Shown here piece after piece: positions 9,135 to 22,886 of a stretch of DNA of 64,000 nucleotides (position 1 is its first letter; each line of letters begins with the position of its first letter). A program made the position numbers and the translations under genes. The DNA is from Pyricularia pennisetigena. Taxonomy: Eukaryota > Ascomycota > Sordariomycetes > Magnaporthales > Pyriculariaceae. Location of the stretch: positions 1,366,730 to 1,430,729 of the forward strand of contig NC_043744.1 of assembly GCF_004337985.1 (NCBI RefSeq). The letters run 5' to 3'. Below the pieces are notes generated by a model, which had not been told where the DNA came from, ran no database searches, and was given only the letters and a program-made list of their open reading frames with translations.

Positions 9135-10145
9135 ATACCGAATAATATCGCCGAACTAATATTTTCCAATAAAACCATTTTTTCAACTTTTTTTACCATT
9201 AACGCTCCGGCCAGCGTTAACGTATTACGCCAAATGGTCGCGACGTTTCAAACAAAAAATCGACAATTCCAGGAACGAATAACCGAATAAATTAATCGAA
9301 CCAATAAAAATTATATTAAATATTTTTTACTCTTATTTTAAAATAATACCCCAGGTATTTTGCAGGGATCTTTTACGGGAACCCGGGCCTATTTTCATTT
9401 TAACGAAAACAATTTCGATAATAACGTAAAAAAGGTTATTTACGTAACTTCGTTATTAAAAAGCGATACGTTTGCCTGGTTCGAACCAATTTTACGAAAT
9501 TATTTGACCACGATAAGGAAGAAAACCGTAAAATTAAAATTAACCGCATTTTCGACGATTACGAAAATTTCGAAAAATGTTTTAAAAAAATATTCGGCAA
9601 CCCAGACGAAAAACGCACGGTTAAAAGTAAACTGGTGCGTTTTACCCAAACCAAATCGGTATCCAAATATATTAGTAAATTTCGATAAATTACCGACAAA
9701 TTATTATGGGGCCCCGAAACCCTAATAGCACGTTTTTATGCGGGATTTAAAAAACAAATTAAAAACGAATTTGTTAAAAAAAAGCGACCCGATATTTTAA
9801 CCGAATACGTAAAGCTAGCAATTAAAATTAATAACCGATTTTACGAACGAAAATTGGAACGACGCGAAAAACGCAATATATACGAACCAATTTTGCGATA
9901 AATTAACACGGGACGTAAATACTAACACCCCAAACCGTTTCGCCAATATAATATTTTTTACGGAATATATAGCGGATTTATGGATTTTAACGCGACCCAA
10001 TATAAAAAACCTCGTAAAAATCCCAAAAATGGTAAATGTTTTAAATACGATAAACTAGGATATAAAACCAAATTTTATCCCTAAAACACCCCGGATTTAC
10101 ACCCCGATTTTAAAAAACCACGAAAATTAAATACCACCACCCATT
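9135..10145 (+). pseudogene. gag: Gypsy gag, element A
   Basis: The likely start codon at 9135 reads ATA, and the frame continues PNNIAE. The capsid region includes FTGTRAYFHFNENNFDNN (open 9360-9725 before a frameshift), AWFEPILRNYL and IFGNPDEKRT. A CCHC-type knuckle at 10029-10081 reads CFKYDKLGYKTKFY; its second Cys, His and last Cys are all Tyr, the change expected from TGC or CAC to TAC or TAT. In the family this is the capsid/nucleocapsid precursor. Element C has the same protein at 31918-32925. Confidence 0.85.
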
Positions 10146-11900
10146 AACAAATGTATACGGATTAATATAATTTAATAAATTGGACCGTATATTACGACGA
10201 TAATTATATAATTTATAATAACGCAAAAATGGACGCAGGATAGTATTTACAAAAATTTAAAAGCATTCGGACCCTGATAGTAGGAAACCGCGTATTTATT
10301 AAAACCAAACCACCGGTATAATTACGCAAACAAAACGCCAAATTACCCGAATTTACGGAATTAAACACTGTAAAAAATTAAAACCAAAACCGTTGGGATA
10401 AACCCATTATATCCGGATAATCCAATAAACCCCAACGGACGAATCCAATAACGAATTAAAAGACAAATTCAGCGAAAAAAGATTATATTTTAAAACTTAT
10501 ATAATGCAACCAAGGAAAACAACCCCTATATATATAAAAAAAAATTTATCGATTTATACCGAAACGACCAATTAATGCGATTTCCCGGAATACCATTTCG
10601 AATACAAATATAAAATTTTATAAAATTAATTAATCCAACCTTCGGAAACCACCCAATTTTAAATACCAAATATCCCAAATATATAAAAATGTTTTAAGCA
10701 AAATATTTTCGAAACAATTGCGGACTGCATTTTAGCAGAAAAATAATCCACGATTTTCTTCCACGACGACGCAAAACAATAAGTATCCACGAAATATATA
10801 CCACCATTAAATTACCCAATTGGGAAATCAAAATAACATTTTATACCGAACCAGCGGTAATTTTTACCTTTGCTAATAATTACCTTATAATATATTACAA
10901 TTAAAAACAATTTCCATAATACGAATGCACCCGAAACAATTGCAAAATATATATATTAACCAAAACACAGGTACGGTACGAAATAAAATTACGATAACCA
11001 GGACCCGCACCCATAACCAAAATCGTGTGGAACCCCCACGTTAAGGACAACGAAATACCTACGAACGCACGAAAAACGCCTGCCCTAACAGGGTACCGAT
11101 TTAATAAAATTGAAGTTAAAAACAGTTATACGCCCCGAAACAAAAAAAATAAGGACCCACGACGCAAATCCAGCAAATGAGAAAACTAAAATAACCAAAC
11201 GGTATAAAGTACTCAACGGTAATAACAAAAACGGAATAAAGAATTTTAAACGCCACGTAAACTACGGAAACAGCACATAAATATATATTCCTAAATATAC
11301 GATTTAATAAAAAACCCATACGAATGCTTTTTCACAGTGGAGCATAAAATAATTACATTTTTCCAAAAATCGTAAAAAAACGACGGATATTTCGGTAATA
11401 AAAAGAAAATTATATCGATTGCAAACCGTAAAAGGAAAGGCAATTTTATACGGGAACGGCACCATCGAAACGGAAACCGTACACGTTTGGATGGAAAATT
11501 ATAAACGAAAGGAATAAATTATTTTGGATATTACGGAAATAGGGAACAAAAACATAATTTCAAATATTCCCTGGTTGAAAAGGAATAACCCCCGGATAAA
11601 TTGGATTATAGGCCAAATTTAATGGGAAAAGCACCTAATTATTAAGCGACCTCCAATATAATAAGGTTTATACAGGAAATATAGGGTACGGAAGGACCCA
11701 ATAAAACAAATGGCGTATTTATAGGGGGGACGACCGACCCCGGAGCCAATATCGGAAAAAAAGCGATTATCTATAGGCCAAAACCGATCCAACTACATAA
11801 TATAGATTACGAAAAAATAGACCAAAAACGGCAAAATTTTAAAAAAATACCAAAATTATATACGAGTATTTAACCAAAAATTCGAAACAGGACTACCCGA
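10146..11900 (+). pseudogene. Gypsy gag-pol middle region (probable protease region), element A
   Basis: The region between the knuckle and the RT is conserved in elements A, B and C. It encodes, in pieces, FIKTKPPVQLRKQNAK, a basic segment with TTRTRTHNQN, and a segment with WKIINERN near 11490-11520. Gypsy elements place an aspartic protease here, but I could not pick out a convincing D(T/S)G site through the RIP damage. Too many stops for one frame. Confidence 0.5.
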
Positions 11901-14560
11901 ACATAATCCGTTCGATTACAAAATACCATTAAAAAAAGGAACCCAACCTAAATTCCACAAAATATACGGTTTAAATCCGACACAAATGGAAATTCTAAAC
12001 GAATACCTCGTAAAAAACCTCAAAGAAAGCTATATTAAATTATCGATACTACCAGCAGGATACCCAATCCTTTTCGTATTAAAAAAGAACGGAAAATTAC
12101 AATTACACGTGGATTACAAACAATTAAACGACATTATAATAAAACATTGCTACCCGCTCCGATTAATAAAAAAACTCAGAAATATACTTTACCAAATACA
12201 ATGGTTTACGATATTAAATTTTAAAAAAACATATAATTTAATCCGTATAAAGGAAGGCGAAAAATGGAAAACGGTATTTCGCATTAAACGAAAATATTAC
12301 GAATACCTGGTAATATTTTTCGGTTTTACCAACGCCCCCGCAACTTTTTAAACCATAATTAACCACGTTTTTAAGAAATATTTAAACATTTTTGTCGTTA
12401 TTTACCTGGACAATATCTTTATTTTTTCCAAAACGTTGGAAAAATATAAAAAATACGTTTATATAATTTTACAAAAATTATAACACGTTAAATTTTTAAT
12501 GAAACCCGAAAAATGATTTTTCATAATAAGCAAATCAATTTTTTAGGAAATATTATCGCCCCTGAAAAATTTAGGATGGAAAAGTTTAAAATTTAAAGAG
12601 TAAAGGAATAGCGCCAACTATAAAACGTAAAAAACGTTCGGGCATTTTTTGGATTCGTAAATTTTTATAAAAAATTTATTAAAAATTACGGCGCGATCGC
12701 CACCCTATTAACCAATATATTTAAAAAGGATTTAAAGTTCCAATGGACGGAGCGAATATAACAAATTTTCGAACAACTAAGACATGCAATAGTACAAAAA
12801 CCGATTTTTAAAGTATTAAACCCAACGAAATTTTTCGAAATCGAAACCCACGCATCCAATTATGCAATCGGAGGACAATTTAACCAACGAAACGAAAAAA
12901 AAACGCCTACACCTTTGCGCCTTTTTTTTACAGAAATTATATAAATTAGAATCTAATTACCAAATCCACGATAAAAAATTTATGGCCATTATCCGAATAT
13001 TCGAAAAATGGAAACTACAATTATGCGTAATTAAATACGAAATATTCACTTACACGGACCATAAAATTTAACCCATTTTACCACCAGCAAAATGCTGAAT
13101 AAACGACAAATTAAATAAGCAAAATTCCTATTAAAATTCCATTTTAAAATTATTTACCGAAAAGGAATAAAAAATGGCAGGGCCGACGCTTTTAGCAAAA
13201 AATTAAACTATTTAAACACAATACCCGAGGAAATACGGAAAATCCTTACGGTAAACGACAACGGAAACCTTTTACCGATTTACCGAAATTTTATAACGAC
13301 CAATACGGTAATTATATTAAAAAAAATACGGAAAATCCACGAAAACAAAACCAACGGATACCAAAGAATTCCCAAAATATGGAAACGGTTAAAACAGCAT
13401 TATAATTTTAGAAAAATACGATAAAAAATACGAAAAATTATTAAATATTGCGAACTTTGCGCAAAAAGGATATCCGCCAAATATAAATTTTAAGGGTTTT
13501 TACAACCTTTACCAACCCTTTATAAAACCTGGTAAACTATTACAATAAATTTTATCGTTAAATTATTATTTTCCGAAAAACCATTTACTAAAACTAAATA
13601 TAATAATGTATTAATTATAATGGATAAATTTACTAAATACGTTTATTTTTTACCTTATAAATAAAATAGTAACGCTGAAAAAATCGTTTACATATTTTTA
13701 CAAATAATTATTAACAACCACGGACTTCCAGAAAACATTATTACGGATAAAAATAAACTTTTTACATTAAAATTTTGGAAATATTCAATGGAATAGCTAG
13801 GAATTAACCAAAAATTATTTACAGCATTTTACTCACAAATAAACGGACAAATAAAACGAATAAACCAAATATTAAAACAATATTTAAAATATTATGTAAA
13901 CCACAAACAGGATAATTGGGTACGGTTATTAATTACAGCATGATTCGTATATAACGGTTTAAAAAATAAAAATACCAAAATAACCCCGTTTATACCAATT
14001 ACGGATTTAACCCTACGGTATATGGAAAACTAAAAACCACGATTACGGCCCCACGAACCGATAAATAAATAAACGAATTACGAGGATTCCATTAAAAATT
14101 CCAACAGGAATTGGAATTCGTACGAAAAGAAATAACCAAATACGTTAACCAATATCGGATAAAAGGACCATTTTTCCAAAAAAGAAATAGCGTTTATTTT
14201 ATTCCATGTAATATTAAAACATAACGACCAAATAGCAAGTGTGATTTTAAAAAAGTTTGGATTTTTTAAAATCGATAAAAAAATTAGCAAAACCAATTAT
14301 AAATTATTATTACCAGGAAATATAAAAGTTTACCCACCGTTTTACGTATTATTATTGGAACCAGTACCACCCGGTACCAATATATAAAAAACTATCAAAA
14401 TCGACGCAAAAAAAAAGCATGACGTCGAACGAATACTGGATTACAAACGTAACCACGGTAAAATAAAATACTTTATTAAATAAGAAAATTATGAATACGA
14501 AAAAAATATTTGGGAATCTTTTAACCATTTCCAAATTTACCGGGAATTATTCCGCCAATA
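11901..14560 (+). pseudogene. pol: Gypsy pol of element A: RT, RNase H, integrase, chromodomain
   Basis: RT: the open frame 11986-12351 has LKKNGKLQLHVDYKQLND, TYNLIRIKEGEKWKT and FFGFTNAPATF, and the catalytic box at 12403-12414 reads YLDN instead of YLDD. RNase H: about 12700-13190, with the YTDHK segment (13051-13065). Integrase: about 13300-14080, with IIMDKFTKYVYFLPY and ITDKNKLF around the second catalytic Asp. Chromodomain: about 14395-14540, DVERILDYKRNHGKIKYF followed by ENYEYEKNIWESFNHF. A C-terminal chromodomain identifies a chromovirus and in the family directs integration to heterochromatin. RIP stops and frameshifts throughout. Confidence 0.9.
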
Positions 14561-14779
14561 TTATTAGGAATTGGATTTGCGAACAAATTAACCAAAAAAG
14601 GACGATTTTGAAAAACATTATTTATTATTTCCAAAAATTAAAAATCGATTAAAATTCGAAACCATACCACCAAACGAATTTACAAAAAAACAATTAATAC
14701 ACATTATAAATTAAAATATATAAATAAAACAATTTACCGACCGAATATTGCGTAAAAACATTTATTTTATCCAATAAAA

Positions 14780-15245
14780 AAGGATTTAAAAAATTTATTG
14801 GGGAAAACGAATCCCAGGCAAAATTGGAATCCGGAAAAAGCGATTGCAAAAATATTTTAAGAAGAATTTCGGCCGATCGCCGCCGTTCCTCCTATTTTAC
14901 CTTTTTACGTTCGATTAATCCAATTCCTCCAAATTATCGATATTACGACGAACCGTTTTTATTATTTTTTTGAACCATATTTTCTTTTATTTACGTAACC
15001 GAAAAAACTTTTTCCTCCGCCGTTTCCAATTTAAATTTAAATTTTAAATATTGGGCCGCGATCCTATGTAGCTATTATCGGGAAATATTTATTATATCGC
15101 ATCGCGAGCGATTTGAGCGAATATATTTAATATAACGAAAGGAATCCCGAAACGATATAGCGTATTTCGCGATCCCCTGCGATTCGCAAATAAAATAAAA
15201 AGGTATTTCAACCGCCGAAAAAAAAGCACAAAAAGCAAATCGTTG
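14780..15245 (-). pseudogene. Antisense frame in Gypsy element A (Cys cluster plus coiled coil)
   Basis: Between the chromodomain and the 3' LTR the strand opposite to pol encodes, with RIP stops, a short Cys-rich start, SFRDSF, a RLGRSR-like segment, KFKFKLETAEEKV and a basic region ending near ADRRRS in the antisense direction. The helical part is rich in Glu, Leu, Arg and Lys and looks like a coiled coil. The same frame is clearer in elements C (complement 37560-38010) and B (27385-27860). No function is known to me. Confidence 0.55.
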
Positions 15246-15400
15246 CGACGAACGGTGGAAGTACGGCCACGAATTTTAATTACGCGATTGGATATAACGT
15301 AAAAAAAGTAACAAAAAAAATATAAAAACAAAAACAAAAATTAAAAAACTATAAACTATTTAAAAACTAAAAAGATTTGGTTAAATAAAAGAAAACCTAA

Positions 15401-15842
15401 TATTACGACCAAACACAGTAGGTTGGTATTAATAAGGCCAAACGGGGTCCCAACCCTTTTAACGATATTCGACCAAAAAAACACCGACCGACAGGAAATA
15501 AAATTATTTAAAAAATTATATAACCCCACGTAACCGCCTAAAAAACGATATAATTAATATATTATATATTAATTATAGCAAAACGGGTAATATATTGGTT
15601 ATAGAATATATTACACATATTACACCCAAAACAACGGATTATTTAAAAATATGTTCATTACTATATAAATAAAATTTAGTTTAAAATTGTTTAGCAGTAA
15701 TTAATTTATTATTTACCCAAGAATCAAATATTATTTCACCCCAACCATTAAAAAACCCCAATTATCTAATCCAAACGTTTAATTGCTTCAACCCACTATA
15801 TTTTACCCTAAAAACAGGTTACCCGATACTTTAATTGTAATA
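15401..15842 (+). repeat. 3' LTR of Gypsy element A
   Basis: 442 bp, tattacgacc to attgtaata. It pairs with 8656-9098; differences are mostly transitions. The preceding internal bases (about 15380-15396) are purine-rich. Confidence 0.95.
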
Positions 15843-15847
15843 TTAAT

Positions 15848-16260
15848 TTAAACAAATATTCGATATGTCCATTTAGGAAATCCCGTCCAAAACGCCAATG
15901 TTATACAAATTTATATTATTATTATTATTAAATTCCCGGGGTTACCGCCCGTTTTATCCATCGTTACAAAATTCCAACGTGGTATACCTGAAATTAAATA
16001 TCTTTTTAAAAACCACAAACCCCCCAACGTTAAAAAATTAACGCGTTATATTAATATTGGCGATCTTAACCCACGGATATTCCCCCCAAAAAAACATTAA
16101 TTTGCTACGCGCATCCGCATTATATTTTATAAATAATGGAATTTTACGATATATTGTAAATATATTATCCGGGTTTGGAATATTTTTATTTTATAAAATT
16201 ATTAAACGGTAGACCCAATAATTTGTCGCCGTTACCCGAATACGTTATTAGGAATATTTA

Positions 16261-16306
<46 letters not shown>

Positions 16307-18494
16307 TGTAAACAAATTTAAAAAAGATTACTCGTAACTCAATATTATCCTTCGTATATAATAATTTCAATTTTCTGGATAAGCAATAAAACTCTGGATA
16401 TGGAAAACGTAACCGAATGCAATATTTAACATCGTATTTCCTTATATTAATGCCAGGATTTAAGCGATATACGCAATCCCAATAGTACGCCACCGTATTT
16501 TTCCGCCAAAAATGGTTGCAAACGCCCGCTTTTTTACAATATCCGGACACCTATTACGAAAGCGTTAAATATTATATAATATACCAAATTTGTGGTTTTT
16601 TATTCCCTAACCGCCCATATACGCCTGGAGTAATCCCATAATACCTTACCCTCGTACGAATTACACCAATTTTTAAACTTATCCAAACCCCCACCATTAC
16701 CGAAAACGAAAGGGAATACGCAAAAATTATCCAAATTTACGAATTTTTTTTAATCGTTTTTTAAACCTATTACCCGACCATTTCGACTATTTTTCCGTCC
16801 TGTTTTTCGTTTATAGTGATTAAAAAATAACGTTATATATTCGTACCATTTAAGGAATTTATATCGAATTATCCCACCTTTTTAACAAAAAAATGGATAT
16901 TACCCGTACCCACGTTTTATCATATCGAACTTAATTTTATTAACCAATTATAACAGTATTACTCCTTTATTAGGTTTATAAATATAATAGGGTTGGGGAA
17001 ATATAACCAATTTTAAAAAAATACAAAAAGACTTTACCACGTTTTACGGTTTTTACAAAATATATTCCGGTCCCGCATTTTATATATTATAATTGCTATT
17101 TTAATCCAAAACGGATTATTGGATAAAAATTAAATTTTTAAAAACGTTTTGGAAAAGGTTTTTACCGATATATAATATAATATATATACTTTTATGGTAA
17201 GCCGTGTTTACGATAATATATTCGTTGGTTATATTAAAGGTTTAATAAATATTGGATTATAGGGTATAAAACCGAAAATTAATATCGCTTTCCGCACGGA
17301 ACGCCGCTATTTGCAAAGAATTAATTTTTTATAAATAATAATAAACGCGTTCCACTAAAAAAGTTACGGCGTATTAGAAACTATCATACCGTAATTGGTC
17401 CTATTTTTCAACGACTGTAAAATAAAAAATTATAACCCTAAAATGCTATATTTAACCTGGTTATTACAATTAAAGGTTATAAATTAACCGCTACGGACCG
17501 GGGTTTTAAAATTAACGCTCGTAAAATATACCACGGCCGGGAATGGATTTTAACCAGTAAATTTAACAGTTAAATAAATTAATAGGGATTTCGTTATAAA
17601 TATTAAAAATAACCGCAATTCCACGCACGATTTGTGAAACATATTCCTAAATTATGCAGCAATGGGGCCAATCGCAATCACGGTGCGTAAAATATTGGAA
17701 AATATCGCCCGTATACGTATTAATAGCAAATACCTTATAATATTAACCAACCAAAATATAATCCATTATGCGTATTTGTTATTCCAAAATGGTTAGGAAA
17801 ACCAAAAAACCAAAATATTACCCAGTTTCGATTTCGACGGCCCTAATTTATTATACCTGGCTTTAAAAAAGCTAATAGGCGATAAATTGGAAATATTTAG
17901 TTAAAAAATCGTACGCCCCAATAGCGTATTATTTTAGGCGGATATTGAAAAAACAGGGGCAAATCCTAAAAGGGATATAACCGGATAAACGGTTTAAATA
18001 TTAATGGTATAATTAACACCGAAAAAAATTGCTTCACGGAATATACGAAAGATTAAACGAAAAAGGCGTATAAAATTTAAAATAATAAAAAGTAAATCAC
18101 GCAAATTAAAACGGGTAAAAACGAAAATCGTTCCATTATAAAAAAAAGTTAATAAACGAATAAAGGTAGCTTTACCCGCGAATAACGGAGGTAAAACAGC
18201 GTCCGCAAAACTAATAAATATAAGTAAATAAATAGCAATTATAAATTTGGCTTAAAATAAATAACGAGGTATAACCTCCAAAATCCTCCGTATAAACAAC
18301 CCGTTTTTTATCCATTTTTTTTACCCAAATAAACTATATTTTCCATTTACCGCCAATTATAAATCCAACAAAAAAATCCTGGCAAAAACCGTTATTATAA
18401 TACCCCATTAATTACGAATAATAAATCCATTAAACCGGATCCTAATAATAATAATTATTATAAAATTATATATATAAAACACCCATTTTCCTGA
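15848..18494 (+). pseudogene. Gene X, remainder, copy R1
   Basis: Continues the gene X frame from 8655 after element A. Recognisable shared pieces with R2 and R3 are FKTTNPPTLKN-like, LTHGYSPQKN, a long (TA)n tract at about 16262-16302, FLNLLPDHFDYFSVL, ITVRKILENIARIRIN-like, GYNRINGLNINGIINTE, and a C-terminal region rich in Asn, Pro and Tyr. The stop is at about 18492-18494. The SNF2-like gene of the opposite strand ends 43 bp further on. Multiple RIP stops. Confidence 0.6.
16255..16304. repeat. (TA)n microsatellite inside gene X, R1
   Basis: About 20 TA units. The same site carries TA tracts of other lengths in R2 (about 56428-56456) and R3 (about 59604-59637), so the tract is ancestral and has slipped independently. 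It causes frame changes in gene X. Confidence 0.9.
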
Positions 18495-18536
18495 CATTAA
18501 ACCCCAAAAAAAACAAAATAAAAAAACCTAAACCGA

Positions 18537-21500
18537 TTAAAAAAAACGAAAACGTTTGGTAACGTTAAATATTTTTTTAAAAATGGGTTTATTAACGCCA
18601 CGCCTTTTTTTCCGAATTAGGGTCGCGGTAACCGATCCAGGGACCAAATCGTCCCCCTTTTTATCCTTTTCCGAAATGGGTATACAGGGTTTTTTTAACG
18701 AATCGAATGTAAATTTATCGTAATTAAAACCAAAATCGATAAATAAAAAAAACGGAATAACGACCGCCAAAGGGTCGGCGTTATTATTACAAAAAATACC
18801 TTTTTTAAACGGTTTATTGGTTTTCCGGCGTTTAATAACCCAGGAGTTAAAATCCCTTATTGGGGCTATAATAACCCGCGCGGTCGCGGTTTCGTCGTAA
18901 AATCCATCGCTATTTTTAATCCATTTTATTAATTTAACCACAAACCCCTAATTTATAATGGTAAAATCAAACTAAGGCAAATATACACGATTAATATAAT
19001 AAACAAACGTATTACGGTTACCATTTTGCTCCTGGTATTAATAATTAATATAAATTTGGACCTAGCGTTAAAATAAAAATTAACGCTTTTTCGACCAGAT
19101 TTTGTTCGTTAAATTGTTTGAGGATATTTAATACGAATATTAAAATAAAACGAAAATAAAATTCGCCCATACGGCGCGTCCTGTTAAAATAAAAAGTATT
19201 AAAACATTGGGGGGGTTTATTATCCAAACGAAATAATTAAAAAATTAGGAAAATATAATTACTATTACCTTATACGCCAGGAATCATTTAATGATTGGAA
19301 ACTGGATAATTTTGGGGAAATAAATACGCGTAATATATTTATAAAATATTTGCTATATATTAGCAACGGCCGAAATAATAAAAAAAGGGGTATTAACCTT
19401 CCGGAATATACGATTTTTTACCCAATCAAAAAAGGTATTTCCCATTTCGAAAGTGCGCCAAATAATAAGTATATTTTAACTTAACCGAATTAAACCACCA
19501 TAAATTTGCAATTATATACTGGCGTTCCATATTAAAGGGATAATAATACCAATACAACAATTGGGGTGCAAATTAAAGCCAGCGTTGGAAATATTAATAT
19601 TTAGGATATAAACGTTAAAATTGGAATTAGAATCGGTGAAATCGGAGACGGTTTTATCGCGTTCGGTTTGGAAGAGGTTTAATTGGATAATAGCTATACT
19701 GAAACTGGTTTTTTCTAAAATAAAAGCAATAAAACTAAAAAAAATTAGCAGGTATATTAAAAATTATAATAATTATTATAAAAATGGAAAAATAACAATC
19801 ATTATAATATTTATTATAAACCAAAAATATACAAAACTGTAATAATTGTTACAATAGCTGTGGAAAAAGAAAAGGATTGTAATAATTATTATTATATGGC
19901 CAATTTACGTTTAAATTTAAAAATTAGGGGTTATAACCAGGACGCGTTAACCTTTTTTTTCCTTTATATAGATTTCGACCACGCGGGCAATAAATAGCGA
20001 TTTGTTTAATATCAAATGGATTATATTAATTTTGCCCGACGGAGGTAACATTTTAAAATTAGTCCAAATTTTCGAATAAATTTAATTAAAAAAACCGTCG
20101 CCGTTATATTAAATTAAAACGTTTACAATTACCGATCCAAAACGGGTTTTTCCTTTTTATAGGTTTTTTTTTAAAATTTTGTCGGACGTTGCGGTATTTG
20201 GTTTTAAAATCCATTCTTTTTAACGCCAGCGTTCTACCCAATTCCGCCGAAAAAAAATCCCGGATACCGTTTTCGGCGTGGATTATTAACCAAAAAAGTA
20301 ATTAATTACCAAAAATTGCAATAGGCGGATAAAACCTATATTAAAAAAACCGAGGTTTAGCGGTTACCAATTGTAATATCCGCATTAATGGGAATTCCTA
20401 ATGGAGCGGGACCAATATCGTCGGTGTTTTCGCCCACGAATACGGTAATAATATTTTTGAAAATTGCTTCGGTATTCGTTATAACGTTTTCGAAACGGTG
20501 GCCAAATTGGAGTTTTTTAATAATAATACTATAAGGCGGAATACGTTTACGAGGATAAATAATTGTACCGTCGGGCAAAATAAACCCGGTATTTATACCC
20601 CTGCGTACCGTAAATACGCCCGTATATTTAAAAATTATTAACGATTTTTCGTTTAATATAATGGTAAAAATTATAAAATTCAAAATTCGAAGGTAAAATA
20701 GCCATTATTTCCAACCCATCGATTCGAATTTTTACAAAAAGATTCTGGTATTTTTATTAATATTAAAAGCGACGAAATAATTATTACCCTCCCAGATATA
20801 ATCGACCGTAAATATATTTTTTTAAAATAAACTTTCAGGTCGGGCGAAAAAAATCGCAGTTTTATCCCAAACCAGGGCATTAAAACCAATAATATCCCTA
20901 ATTTTGTTAATAATCGGCGTGATAATAACTATACCCCGATTAAAATAAATGATAAGGCGAAATGCGCGGTATATTATCGATTCGCGGTAACGGAGGTATT
21001 AAATTTCGTTTTCAATTATACGTTAAAAAAAAGTACCAAATAATAAATATATAACCAAACGCCGGATACTTTTAATATTTTCGCCCGTGGAAAATCGGCC
21101 TTCCGACCGTTTTTACGTTAACGGTTCCTAACAAGATTATGTATCTTAAACAAATATATTAGTATAACGAAATTATAATAATTATTACGAAAAATATATA
21201 TCAAATATTATTTTCAATATCGGAATTATCGTCGAAAATGTCGACGTCGGGGGGGCGCTGCTAAAAATTGGAATCGATAATTTTATCCATACATTATAAA
21301 TTAACCACTTTTTCCGCGTTATAAATTTCGTCCAATTGCCTAATTTTTCGGATTAAGAATATTAAATAAAATATAATAATAACCGTACCCGTAAACTTGG
21401 GATTAAATTTGCGGGCGGCGAATTTGGTTTAAATATCGTAAAACTGCGTTTAGGTAAAAACAACAACCGCTCGCGAAACATTGGTAGCGCATATTTCGGT

Positions 21501-21775
21501 TAAATTATAATAATATTTAACGTCGAAGGTTGGGAAATTGGTTATTCTTTTTTAAAATATTTGCGAAATAAAACTGGCCGGGACGAAGATTAAAATGGGA
21601 AAATATCCGTCCGTATTTTGAATAAATCGGTCGTATTAATAACGGATATATTATATATAAATCGCCGTAAAATAAATAATCGTTTTTCCTATGCCTATTT
21701 TATTATTTAATAACCAATTTTTTAAAGTTAACTGCTCCAATTTTAGTAGGATCTTGGTATTTAAACCGAAAAAAA
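18537..21775 (-). pseudogene. SNF2-like ATPase gene, copy R1
   Basis: The minus-strand Walker A is at about 21689-21681 (GIGKTI context preceded by a TNE-like triad, as in SNF2 motif I). Motif II lies at about 21334-21320 and reads LDEIY where R2 reads LDEIH. Downstream open pieces are 20889-20680, 20683-20357 (with ILPDGTIIYPRKRIP and FVGENTDDIGPAPLG) and 18941-18537, a basic C-terminus ending KRFRFF. SNF2 ATPases remodel chromatin or translocate on DNA. The C-terminal helicase motifs (IV-VI) were not found, so the C-terminal half may be another domain. Convergent with gene X. Confidence 0.65.
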
Positions 21776-21780
21776 GTTAA

Positions 21781-21908
21781 AATTGTAATAATAATTACAA
21801 AAATAGGGGTGGAATTATAATAATAATTACAGAAATAAAGGCAGGATTGTAATAATAATTACAAAAATTGGGGCAAAATTGTAACGACAATTATAATTAT
21901 TAGGGATA
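21781..21908. repeat. Four 32-bp tandem repeats, each with a palindromic core, R1
   Basis: Repeats start at 21781, 21813, 21845 and 21877, exactly 32 bp apart. Each has a near-palindrome of the type TTGTAATAATAATTACAA and a short G-rich spacer (aggggtgg, aaaggcagg and similar). R2 has the corresponding array at about 50803-50932. It lies between the Walker A exon of the SNF2-like gene and the frame upstream of it. Confidence 0.85.
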
Positions 21909-21989
21909 ATGTTTATATAATTTACCAACCAATTAATAGGGTAGTTAATGGCGATTAAAAAGAATATTAGGTATATCCCAATTAAACTA

Positions 21990-22846
21990 AAAATATTTGC
22001 TTTTTGTTTTTTTATATTTAAAACCGATTTTATTATCCGTATTTAAACCGTCGACAGGCAAAATATTTTAAAAAATGCGCAAATTTTTCATAGCAGCCTA
22101 AATCGCGTCCGAATTAAAAGGATAACCAATCCAGGGATAATTTTTAATTAAAATAAAAAATTGCGTATAATATGCCAAAAAAACCGTTAGGAATTTTTCG
22201 CGGGCGTCCTCGAAAATTTCCTTTCTTACGCGGTCCATATTAGCAAATCGATCGGCGATAATGGATTGGGTTTATATAAAATTAATAAAATCATTTTGTT
22301 GGTCGTCAAAAAAAGATTTGGGATAAAATTCGGTAATATTTATTTTGGGTTTGGTAAAAATGGGATAATGGAACCGCCTTTTATCGTACAAATTATTAAA
22401 AATATTTTCAAATATTTACAAATCCAATAGGTGCATTTAAATTTAATTTACACATTTTTTTTAACCGTCCGATTTTAATAGGTTTAAAACGGGACCAGGT
22501 ATTGATCACGAACATTATTATCGTCCTATTGTAACAAACGCGGTTAAAACCAAATAAATTAGCGACGTCGATAATTTGGTCGGTTCACGAACGGGTAATT
22601 AAACGATATCAAAATTGCATTAAATACAAATTATTTAAAACGATAACGTTATCGGCGATAATTGTATGATCGGCAATAATTAATAGGATGGAGGATCATT
22701 CGATATTAAATTTAAAAAAACTGCGGTAATTTCCACCAAAATCGTTAAAACTTTTTTTATTTCCAATAACGATTTTTCCCTGCCGGCGAAAAATAATGTA
22801 AAGGAAATGGTAGTAAATTTTAAATTAATCGTCGATATAATAGCCG

Positions 22847-22886
<40 letters not shown>

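Larger units (their letters stand above)
8656..15842 (+). mobile_element. Ty3/Gypsy chromovirus, element A (complete, RIP-inactivated)
   Basis: 7,187 bp with LTRs at 8656-9098 and 15401-15842 and a perfect target duplication ttaat (8651-8655 and 15843-15847). R3 supplies the empty site near 59150: the sequence there is continuous and equals R1 once A and one ttaat are removed. Internal order: gag with zinc knuckle, a conserved middle region, RT, RNase H, integrase, chromodomain, an antisense frame, and a purine-rich tract before the 3' LTR. No convincing primer-binding site is visible after the 5' LTR. All frames carry stops. Confidence 0.95.

Noticed and set aside
16248..16550. Minus-strand 100-residue frame with Tyr/Ile repeat
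   Set aside because: Opposite strand of gene X; the Tyr/Ile run is just the TA tract.
21781..21908. CRISPR-like array of 32-bp repeats
   Set aside because: The whole 32-bp unit repeats without unique spacers, the context is fungal transposon DNA, and no cas gene is present.
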